Under the pieces are notes generated by a model. That model made no database searches. It saw only the letters and a program-made list of their open reading frames with translations, and was not told where the DNA came from. Position numbers and translations under genes: made by a program. A stretch of DNA of 64,000 nt from Curtobacterium sp. MCLR17_032 (lineage in GTDB: Bacteria > Actinomycetota > Actinomycetes > Actinomycetales > Microbacteriaceae): assembly GCF_003234795.2 (NCBI RefSeq), contig NZ_CP126268.1:620001-684000 (forward strand). The letters are read 5' to 3'. Within the stretch, counting starts at the first letter, position 1, and each line of letters starts with the position of its first letter. Positions 48,864 to 55,733 of this stretch are shown here, piece by piece.

Positions 48864-51038
48864 ATGGCCCCGTACGACAAGGGCGCGAACTCGCGCGCCG
48901 ACCGCTCCGACCGTGCTCGTCACCCGAACGGCACCCCCGCCGCTCGCAGTGCCAAGCACCGCGGCTTCCGAGCCCCTGAGCCCACCGCCCCGCGCCAGAA
49001 GCAGCGCTGGGACGCCGAAGAGCGGCGCTCCCGTCCGTCGTCGGGCGAGCGCCCGAACTGGGAGCCCCGCGACAGCCGCGGCAGCCGTCCGGCGTGGGAG
49101 CCCCGCGGTGCGGGTCGGCCCGCACGCGGTGACGACCGCGCCCCGCGCAGCTTCGACCGCAACGACCGCGGCCCCCGTCGGGACGACGACCGCGCACCCC
49201 GCCGCGACTCCGGCGACCGTGCCCCGCGCAGCTTCGACCGCAACGACCGCGCGCCCCGTCGGGACAACGACGCCCCGCGCTCGTTCAACCGTGACGACCG
49301 TGCCCCGCGCAGCTTCGACCGCAACGACCGCAACGACCGCGCTCCCCGTCGTGACAACGACGACCGCCCGCGTCGTTTCGACCGTGACGACCGCGCTCCC
49401 CGCAGCTTCGACCGCAACGACCGCGCGCCCCGTCGTGACAACGACGACCGCCCGCGTCGCTTCGACCGGGACGACCGCGCCCCGCGCAGCTTCGACCGCT
49501 CCGACCGCGCGCCCCGTCGTGACAACGACGACCGCCCGCGTCGTTTCGACCGGGACGAGCGCGCTCCGCGCAGCTTCGACCGCAACGACCGCAACGACCG
49601 CGCGCCCCGTCGTGACAACGACGACCGCCCGCGTCGCTTCGACCGGGACGAGCGCGCTCCGCGCAGCTTCGACCGCAACGACCGCGCTCCCCGTCGTGAC
49701 AACGACGACCGCCCGCGTCGTTTCGACCGTGACGACCGCGCTCCCCGCAGCTTCGACCGCACCGACCGCCCCACCGAGCGCACCCCGTTCGTCCCCGCGG
49801 ACGACGTCAAGCTCGAGAAGCTGCAGGCCGAGGCGACCATCGCCGCCGACGTCGACGGTGTGACCTTCGGCGACCTCGGCATCGGCGGCAACATCTCCCG
49901 CGCCCTCGCCGAGCTCGGCGCAGCGAGCCCGTTCCCGATCCAGGCCGCGACGATCCCCGACGTGCTCGCCGGCAAGGACGTCCTCGGCCGCGGCCGCACG
50001 GGCTCCGGCAAGACCATCGCGTTCGGCGCCCCGCTCGTCGAGAAGCTCATGGAGCACGGCGGCGGCACGAAGCGCAAGATGGGCCGCGCCCCGCGTGCGC
50101 TCATCCTCGCGCCGACCCGCGAGCTCGCCCTGCAGATCGACCGCACGGTGCAGCCGATCGCCCGCTCGGTGGGGCTCTTCACGACGCAGATCTACGGCGG
50201 TGTCCCGTACGGCCGTCAGGAGGGTGCGCTCGAGCGCGGCGTCGACATCATCGTCGGCACCCCGGGTCGCGTGCAGGACCTCCTGAACAAGGGGAAGCTC
50301 GACCTCAGCGAGGTCGTCATCTCCGTCCTCGACGAGGCCGACCACATGTGCGACCTCGGGTTCCTCGAGCCGGTGCAGGAGATCCTCCGCGCCACCGCCG
50401 AGGTCACCCCGCAGGGCAACCGCGCGCAGAAGCTGCTGTTCAGCGCCACCCTCGACACCCAGGTCGCGGCGCTCGTCGAGCAGTTCCTGCAAGAGCCGAG
50501 CGTGCACGAGGTCGCGGGTGAGGACCAGGCGTCCTCGACCATCGACCACCGCGTGCTCGTGGTCGAGCAGCGCGACAAGGACCGGGTCCTCGAGGAGCTC
50601 GTCGCCGGCGAGGGCAAGACCATCGTCTTCGCCCGCACCCGCGCCTACGCCGAGCGGCTCGCCGAGCAGTTCGAGGACGCCGGCATCCGCGCGACCTCGC
50701 TGCACGGCGACCTCAACCAGTCGCGCCGCACGCGCAACCTGTCGCTGCTCACCAGCGGCCGGGTGAACGTGCTCGTCGCCACGGACGTCGCCGCGCGCGG
50801 CATCCACGTCGACGACATCTCGCTGGTCGTGCAGGCCGACGCGCCGGACGACTACAAGGCGTACATGCACCGCTCCGGCCGCACCGGTCGTGCCGGCAAG
50901 GAGGGCACGGTCGTCACGATCGTCCCGCGCAGCCGTCGCCGGAAGATCGAGGGCATCCTCGAGCACGCCGAGATCGAGGCGGACCTCGTCGAGAGCGGTC
51001 CCGGCGATCGCATCCTCGCGGAGCTCGCCGCGCGCTGA
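48864..51038 (+). CDS. DEAD-box RNA helicase with a long repetitive Arg/Asp N-terminal tail
   Basis: 724 aa. Residues about 1-310 are disordered and dominated by tandem units such as DDRAPRSFDRNDRAPRRDN and DRPRRFDRDDRAPRSFDR. The helicase core follows: Q-motif region SPFPIQAATIP, Walker A GRTGSGKT (about residue 378), APTRELALQ, GTPGR, VLDEADHM (about 490), LFSATL, and HRSGRTGRAGKEG. It probably remodels RNA in ribosome assembly, decay or cold adaptation. The charge-patterned tail suggests RNA binding or condensate formation. ATG 48864; the upstream leader is long. Confidence 0.92.
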   Translation: MAPYDKGANSRADRSDRARHPNGTPAARSAKHRGFRAPEPTAPRQKQRWDAEERRSRPSSGERPNWEPRDSRGSRPAWEPRGAGRPARGDDRAPRSFDRNDRGPRRDDDRAPRRDSGDRAPRSFDRNDRAPRRDNDAPRSFNRDDRAPRSFDRNDRNDRAPRRDNDDRPRRFDRDDRAPRSFDRNDRAPRRDNDDRPRRFDRDDRAPRSFDRSDRAPRRDNDDRPRRFDRDERAPRSFDRNDRNDRAPRRDNDDRPRRFDRDERAPRSFDRNDRAPRRDNDDRPRRFDRDDRAPRSFDRTDRPTERTPFVPADDVKLEKLQAEATIAADVDGVTFGDLGIGGNISRALAELGAASPFPIQAATIPDVLAGKDVLGRGRTGSGKTIAFGAPLVEKLMEHGGGTKRKMGRAPRALILAPTRELALQIDRTVQPIARSVGLFTTQIYGGVPYGRQEGALERGVDIIVGTPGRVQDLLNKGKLDLSEVVISVLDEADHMCDLGFLEPVQEILRATAEVTPQGNRAQKLLFSATLDTQVAALVEQFLQEPSVHEVAGEDQASSTIDHRVLVVEQRDKDRVLEELVAGEGKTIVFARTRAYAERLAEQFEDAGIRATSLHGDLNQSRRTRNLSLLTSGRVNVLVATDVAARGIHVDDISLVVQADAPDDYKAYMHRSGRTGRAGKEGTVVTIVPRSRRRKIEGILEHAEIEADLVESGPGDRILAELAAR
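49135..49775 (+). repeat. In-frame tandem repeat in the helicase gene
   Basis: Roughly 25-codon units (SFDRNDRAPRRDNDDRPRRFDRDDRAPR pattern, about 75 bp) repeat seven or eight times with in-frame gains and losses (an extra NDR in some, a shortened NDAPRSFNRD in one). The high DNA-level identity between units implies recent expansion or homogenisation and probable length variation between strains. Confidence 0.85.
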
Positions 51039-51054
51039 CCCGCGGACGCACCAC

Positions 51055-51102
51055 GTGACGGACGGGAGGCCCGGTACCAGCTGGTACCGTCCCTCCCGTC
51101 AC
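51055..51102. terminator. Imperfect hairpin after the helicase gene
   Basis: GTGACGGACGGGAGG at 51055 and its near-inverse ending at 51102 flank the perfect core GGTACCAGCTGGTACC. It lies 17 bp after the helicase stop and before the convergent DinB gene. It shares the GGGAGGCCCG and CAGCTG elements with the purF palindrome. Confidence 0.65.
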
Positions 51103-51188
51103 GGCCGTCGTGCCGCTGGCGCGTCACGCCGGTACCGGCGGGTGGGGCCCACCTCCCGTCCGTCGTCCGTCGCGTCGAGCGACCAGCG

Positions 51189-51698
51189 TCAGCGGTTGAA
51201 GAACAGCACCCCGCGCGCGTAGCCGGCCTGTCCGGCGTGCTGGACGCAGTCGTCGAGGATGCTGACGAGGCGGACGCCGACGGTCACGGGCGGGTCCCAG
51301 GCCTCGTCGACGACCGTCTCGAAGTCGTCTGCCGACAGGGTCCGCAGGTAGGCGACCGTGCGCTCGTGCACCGCGCCGAGGTAGCCGTTCAGAAGCTCCG
51401 CGGACGCCCGCACCCGACCGACGTCGTCTCGGGACATGCCGTACCCGAGCGCCTCGGCCGGGAACGGCAGGCCGAACCGCTCGACCCAGCCGTCGGCCGT
51501 CCACACCTGCTCGGAGTCGGCGAGGGCGGCGATCTGGGAGTCCTGCCCGCGCGCGATGTGCCAGGCGAGCCAGGCGAGCGTGTTCGCACCGGCGGCCGGG
51601 CGGGAGGCGAGCTGGTCCTCCGACAGGCCGTCGACGGCACGCCCGACGGTCTCGGGGACGCGGGAGAAGGCTTCGACGAGGAGTTCGGCGGGGGTCAT
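51189..51698 (-). CDS. DinB-family protein (DUF664/mycothiol-dependent-like)
   Basis: 169-aa four-helix-bundle protein. Expected metal-binding His residues lie in LAWLAWHIARGQDSQIAAL, AVHERTVAYL and DDCVQHAGQAGYARG. Actinobacterial DinB members are often thiol (mycothiol or bacillithiol)-dependent transferases or isomerases; the reaction here is unknown. TAGCGT 7 nt upstream of the ATG gives the leaderless pattern. Confidence 0.85.
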   Translation of the reverse strand: MTPAELLVEAFSRVPETVGRAVDGLSEDQLASRPAAGANTLAWLAWHIARGQDSQIAALADSEQVWTADGWVERFGLPFPAEALGYGMSRDDVGRVRASAELLNGYLGAVHERTVAYLRTLSADDFETVVDEAWDPPVTVGVRLVSILDDCVQHAGQAGYARGVLFFNR

Positions 51699-51724
51699 GT
51701 CCCCGACGCTACGCCCGCCCGGGT

Positions 51725-52255
51725 TCAGATGCTGGTGGCTCCGGAGTGACGCTCGAGTGCCGCGCCGAACAGCGAGAACTGCGTCGCCAGTCGAGCGCGG
51801 TCGGCCGGGGCGACGACCTCGCGGACCGCAGCCGACCAGACCGCGCTGATCTGCTGTGCGACGGCCGCACCCGAAGGGGTGAGGTGCAGCAGCACGCTCC
51901 GGCGGTCGGTGGGGTTCGGGCGCCGCTCGAGGTGTCCGTGCCGCTCCAGACGGTCGATGAGCGAGGTGGTCGCTCCGGTCGAGAGCCCGAGGTACTCGCC
52001 CGCCTGCTTCGGGGTGGCGCCGCCGGTGGCCGTCTCGAGGAAGAACACCAACCGGGTGTCGGTGGCGTTGAGTCCCCGGGCGGCGCTCTCGCGGGTGAGC
52101 ACCCGCGCGTTCTGGGTCTGGAAGCGACGGAACGCTGCCATCAGGTCGGTGAGGTCGTCGCCGTCCCCGGTCGCCGCGACCACGGGTGAGGTGGGGGCCG
52201 CACCGGGGAGCGGGGCGGCGAGGAGGAACGGGGGCTTCGAGGGGGTTTCCGACAT
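51725..52255 (-). CDS. MarR-family transcriptional regulator
   Basis: 176 aa with an extra N-terminal Pro-rich segment of about 35 residues. The winged helix is LNATDTRLVFFLETATGGATPKQAGEYLGLSTGATTSLIDRLERHGHLERRPNPTDRRSVLLHLTPSG. No obvious redox Cys. It is divergent from the camelysin-like gene, with 259 bp between, containing the AAGTAACTT dyad. Confidence 0.88.
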   Translation of the reverse strand: MSETPSKPPFLLAAPLPGAAPTSPVVAATGDGDDLTDLMAAFRRFQTQNARVLTRESAARGLNATDTRLVFFLETATGGATPKQAGEYLGLSTGATTSLIDRLERHGHLERRPNPTDRRSVLLHLTPSGAAVAQQISAVWSAAVREVVAPADRARLATQFSLFGAALERHSGATSI

Positions 52256-52414
52256 GCGGGGGAGGAGCTCTTCTCGGGCGAGGGCGAGGGCGAGTGCGGG
52301 TGCTGACGGAGGGCCGAGGGGCGGACGCCGTGCTCGTCATCATCCGCTCGGGCCGGTGCACCGTCCACCCCCAGGAGAGGGGGTGTCTCTTTTCTTGTGA
52401 GCAGCACGCCGGCA

Positions 52415-52423
52415 AAGTAACTT
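52415..52423. promoter_or_regulatory. Candidate MarR operator
   Basis: AAGTAACTT, an odd-centred dyad inside CAAAGTAACTTGA, lies 92 bp before the camelysin-like start in an otherwise featureless 259-bp divergent region. It resembles MarR half-sites (CAAGT/ACTTG). Confidence 0.4.
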
Positions 52424-52514
52424 GACCGTCGTACCACCTCGGCACGTAGCGCGACCAACCACCGCGGGCCCGGCCGGACCACCGATCAGACAACTTCTCC
52501 TCAGGAGCACCGCC

Positions 52515-53108
52515 ATGTCCTCTGTCACGCCTCGTGCTGCCCGCCTCGCCGCCTGGATCGCCATCCCGGTCGCCCTCATCGCCTCCGGCGCCGTCGTCTC
52601 TACGGCCTCGTACTCCGCCTTCTCGGCGACGACCGTCAACCCGACGAGCAACTGGAACGCGGGCAGTGTCGCCCTCTCCGACGACGACTCGAACACCGCG
52701 CTGTTCAACGCGACCGCGCTGAAGCCCGGGTCGACCGGCTCCAACTGCATCACCGTCACCTCCACCGGGACGCTGCCGTCCGCGGTGAAGCTCTACGGCA
52801 CCGGTGCGGCGACGACCAACGCGCTGTCGGGCTCCATCAACCTCACGGTCGAGCAGGGCACCGGTGGCGGCTTCGGGTCGTGCACCAACTTCGTCGCCGC
52901 CACGACCGGCGGCACGGTGTTCTCCGGCACCCTCGCGTCGTTCGGCTCGTCGAAGACCGACTACTCGACCGGGGTGGGCTCGTGGGCGCCGAACGGTGCC
53001 GGCACGCAGGTCTACAAGATCACGTACACGGTGCCGACCAGCGCGCCGAGCTCGGTCATGGGCGGCACCGCTTCGCTCGGGCTCACCTGGGAGGCCCAGA
53101 ACTCCTGA
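52515..53108 (+). CDS. TasA/camelysin-like secreted protein
   Basis: 197 aa. The signal sequence AAWIAIPVALIASGAVVSTASYSAFSATTVNPTSNWNAGSVALSDDDS is the typical start of SipW-processed TasA/CalY/CotN proteins. The mature beta-rich domain has two Cys (NCITVTSTGTLP; GSCTNFVAATTG) and ends YTVPTSAPSSVMGGTASLGLTWEAQNS. In Bacillus such proteins form matrix fibres or are surface metalloproteases. ATG 52515 has CAGGAG 9 nt upstream. A SipW-type peptidase gene follows. Confidence 0.8.
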   Translation: MSSVTPRAARLAAWIAIPVALIASGAVVSTASYSAFSATTVNPTSNWNAGSVALSDDDSNTALFNATALKPGSTGSNCITVTSTGTLPSAVKLYGTGAATTNALSGSINLTVEQGTGGGFGSCTNFVAATTGGTVFSGTLASFGSSKTDYSTGVGSWAPNGAGTQVYKITYTVPTSAPSSVMGGTASLGLTWEAQNS

Positions 53109-53151
53109 GGGGCCCCGAACTCCTGAGGGGTCCAGAACTCCTGAGGGGACC
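53099..53151. repeat. 18-bp tandem repeat over the camelysin-like gene stop codon
   Basis: Three copies of GAACTCCTGAGGGGCCCC (53099-53116, 53117-53134, 53135-53151). The TGA at 53106-53108 is inside copy 1, and each copy repeats an in-phase TGA because 18 is a multiple of 3. Confidence 0.9.
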
Positions 53152-53204
53152 GGCGCCCCGGCGTCGGACCCCGCACCACACACAGGCCCCGGTCGGAGGC
53201 AGTC

Positions 53205-54500
53205 ATGGTGAGCAGCGAAGTCAGCGGTGGGTCCACCCCGCAGACCCGTGCCCGTGTCGCCCTCGACTGGGGCCGTGTCGTCGTCGCGACCTGCGCACGC
53301 GGCGTCGTCGTCACCCTGCTCGGACTCGCGCTCTGGGCCGCGGCACCCGCCGCCATCGGCTGGTCCCCGACCACCGTGATGACGGGCTCGATGGCACCGC
53401 GGCTGATGCCGGGCGACGTCGTGGTGTCCCGCCCGGTCGCGTCCGACCAGGTGAAGGCGGGGCGTGTCCTGCTCGCGGACGACCCGGACCAGGACGGGCT
53501 CCTGCGGATGCACCGGTACGTCAGTGACGGCCCGGAGCGCACGATCATCACCAAGGGTGACGCGAACCCGCAGTCCGACTCGACCCCCCTGCACCGCTCG
53601 GCCGTGCACGGGGTCGGGTACCTCCGGATCCCGTACGTGGCCGCGCCGATCGTGTGGGTCCGGACCGGCGAGTGGGCCCGGGTCGCGGTCGTCGTCCTCG
53701 GCTTCGTCGGTCTCCTCGCCCTCTGCCGGGCCGACGGGCGGATCCGGCGACGCAGCGAGGCAGCGGCCGTCGGCAGCGACGAGCCGGACGGGCCCGGTGG
53801 GCCGGACGGCCCTGGTGGACCCGCAGGGCCTGGTGACGACGCCGGCGGACCGGGCACGCGCGCACGGGGCGGACGGGAGGCGCGGCACCGCGCCGCCACG
53901 GGCCTCCCGTCCGGCGAGTCCCACCGGACCGCGACCGTCGCCGGCTCCGGTGCCGCCCGGGGGCGGCGGGCGGCACGGGTGCAGGCCGCGGCGCAGCAGC
54001 GGAAGCGACAGCGACACTTCCGCCGGGGCGGAGGCGTCGCCGTGGTCGTGACGGCAGCGGTGGTCGCGGCGCTCCTGCCGGGGGCCGCGGTCGCCGCGCC
54101 GTGGACCGCACGGACGGTCAACCCGGGCATGCAGCTCGCGACGCTCCGTCCCACCGTCCTCTCGTCGTTGAAGTGCACCTCGAACACCTCGCCCCTGGGC
54201 GTGAAGACCGCCACGGTCTCCTGGATCGCGACCGGTGGTGATGCCCCGGTCCGGACCGAGCTGATGAGCGGCTCCACCGCCGTGGCCGGCGTCACCGGGA
54301 CCACCGCGTCAGCGTCGGGGACACCGCAGTCGTTGACCCTGACGGGCGGCAGCGGGCTGTCGCTCGGGGGCTCCACCGTCCTGACCCTGCGCGCGGACTA
54401 CGGCGCCGGATGGACGGTCGCCGCTCAGGGCACGACCACGGTCACGGTCCGGACCTTCACCATCGCCGGCATCGGCGCCGCCGCGGAGTGCGTCGCCTGA
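53205..54500 (+). CDS. SipW-type signal peptidase fused to a second exported domain
   Basis: 431 aa in two parts. Residues 1-175: TM helix, catalytic Ser in MTGSMAPRLMPGDVVVSRP, LRMHRYV with a candidate His in place of Lys (as in SipW/ER type), and IITKGDANPQSD, then a second TM (VAVVVLGFVGLLAL). Residues 178-275: a Gly/Pro/Asp then Arg/Ala-rich linker. Residues 276-298: a third hydrophobic stretch with signal-like VAALLPGAAVAAPW. Then about 130 residues of an Ig-like extracellular domain with two Cys. It likely processes the camelysin-like product encoded upstream. The fusion is unusual for SipW. Confidence 0.8.
   Translation: MVSSEVSGGSTPQTRARVALDWGRVVVATCARGVVVTLLGLALWAAAPAAIGWSPTTVMTGSMAPRLMPGDVVVSRPVASDQVKAGRVLLADDPDQDGLLRMHRYVSDGPERTIITKGDANPQSDSTPLHRSAVHGVGYLRIPYVAAPIVWVRTGEWARVAVVVLGFVGLLALCRADGRIRRRSEAAAVGSDEPDGPGGPDGPGGPAGPGDDAGGPGTRARGGREARHRAATGLPSGESHRTATVAGSGAARGRRAARVQAAAQQRKRQRHFRRGGGVAVVVTAAVVAALLPGAAVAAPWTARTVNPGMQLATLRPTVLSSLKCTSNTSPLGVKTATVSWIATGGDAPVRTELMSGSTAVAGVTGTTASASGTPQSLTLTGGSGLSLGGSTVLTLRADYGAGWTVAAQGTTTVTVRTFTIAGIGAAAECVA
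53871..53912. repeat. GCCTCCCG dyad inside the sipW linker
   Basis: GGACGGGAGGC (53871-53881) and its exact inverse GCCTCCCGTCC (53902-53912) lie in the low-complexity linker codons. Together with the dyads at 6239, 18989 and 23451 this suggests a repetitive palindrome that tolerates coding positions. Confidence 0.5.
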
Positions 54501-54563
54501 CCGTCCTCCACCGGTCCCGCACGGCGTCCCGGGATGTCCGCGGGGGCCGTTACCGTGGCTCGC

Positions 54564-55733
54564 ATGCGGATCCTGCACACGGGCGACTGGCACCTCGGAC
54601 GCACGCTGCTCGGTGCCGACCTGCTCGAGCACCAGGCGGTGTTCCTCGACCACCTCGTGCGGGTGGTCCGCGAACGCGCGGTCGACCTCGTGGTCGTCGC
54701 CGGCGACGTCTACGACCGGGCGATCCCGCCGGTCGAGGCCGTCCGGATGCTCTCGCACGTGCTCGAACGGCTGTCCGAGACCGCGACGGTCGTCGTGACG
54801 CCGGGCAACCACGACTCCGCGGTCCGGCTCGGGTTCGGCGCCGGGGTGATGAGCGACCGCGTCCGGATCCTCGCCGAGCCGTCCCGGCTGGCGGAACCGG
54901 TGCTCGTCGACGCCGGTGACCCGAGCGGTCCGGTCGCCGTGTACGGCCTGCCCTACCTGCAGCCCGACATGGTCCGGTACGCGCTCGCGCCGGTGCCGGA
55001 CGAACCCCTCGCCCGCTCGCACCAGGCCGTCGTCGGAGCCGCGATGGACCGGGTCCGCGCCGACCTCGCGGGCCGTCCGGGCACCCGCTCGGTCGTCGTC
55101 GCGCACGCGTTCGTCGGCGGCGCCCTGGCCAGCGACAGCGAGCAGGACATCCGCGTCGGCGGGGTCGACCGCGTCGCCGAGTCCACCTTCGACGGCATCG
55201 ACTACGTCGCCCTCGGCCACCTGCACGGCCCGCAGCGGGTCGGGGCCGGGGACCGGATCCGGTACGCGGGCTCCCCGCTGGCGTTCTCGTTCGGGGAGCG
55301 GAACCACACCAAGTCCGTGACGCTCGTCGACCTGGGGGCAGACGGCACAGTCACGGTCGAACTCCTGCCGACCCCGGTGCCCCGACCCCTCGTCGACGTC
55401 CGCGGCAGCATCGAGCAGATCGAGTCCGGGGTGTTCGCCGAGCACGTCGACGCCTGGGTCCGGATCGCCGTCACCGACACCGTGCACCCCGAGCGGTTGT
55501 ACGCCCGCGTGAAGGACCGCTTCCCGCACGCGCTCGCCATCACCCACGAGCCCGCCGACGCCCCGGAACGCTCCGCCGCCCGAGCGGTGAGCGCGACCAG
55601 CGACCCGGTGGAGGTCGCCGCGGACTTCGTCACCTACGCCACCGGCGGTGCCCCGGACGACGTCGAACTCGCGATCCTCCGCGACGCCTACGAGTCCGCG
55701 GCCGCCGCCCTGGCCGAGCAGGGAGCACGCTGA
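54564..55733 (+). CDS. sbcD: Nuclease SbcCD subunit D
   Basis: 389-aa Mre11-like Mn-dependent nuclease. Phosphoesterase motifs: MRILHTGDWHLGRTL, DLVVVAGDVYDRAIPP, VVTPGNHDSAVRL, VVAHAFVGG and DYVALGHLHGPQ. It works with SbcC to cut hairpins and cruciforms and process DNA ends, which is relevant in a genome full of long palindromes. TACCGT 7 nt before ATG 54564 suggests a leaderless transcript. Its stop overlaps the sbcC ATG by one base (TGATG). Confidence 0.95.
   Translation: MRILHTGDWHLGRTLLGADLLEHQAVFLDHLVRVVRERAVDLVVVAGDVYDRAIPPVEAVRMLSHVLERLSETATVVVTPGNHDSAVRLGFGAGVMSDRVRILAEPSRLAEPVLVDAGDPSGPVAVYGLPYLQPDMVRYALAPVPDEPLARSHQAVVGAAMDRVRADLAGRPGTRSVVVAHAFVGGALASDSEQDIRVGGVDRVAESTFDGIDYVALGHLHGPQRVGAGDRIRYAGSPLAFSFGERNHTKSVTLVDLGADGTVTVELLPTPVPRPLVDVRGSIEQIESGVFAEHVDAWVRIAVTDTVHPERLYARVKDRFPHALAITHEPADAPERSAARAVSATSDPVEVAADFVTYATGGAPDDVELAILRDAYESAAAALAEQGAR

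Noticed and set aside
51189..54017. Leftward 942-codon open frame over MarR, camelysin-like and sipW genes
   Set aside because: Only 51189-51698 (DinB) is real. The remainder opposes genes with clear families.
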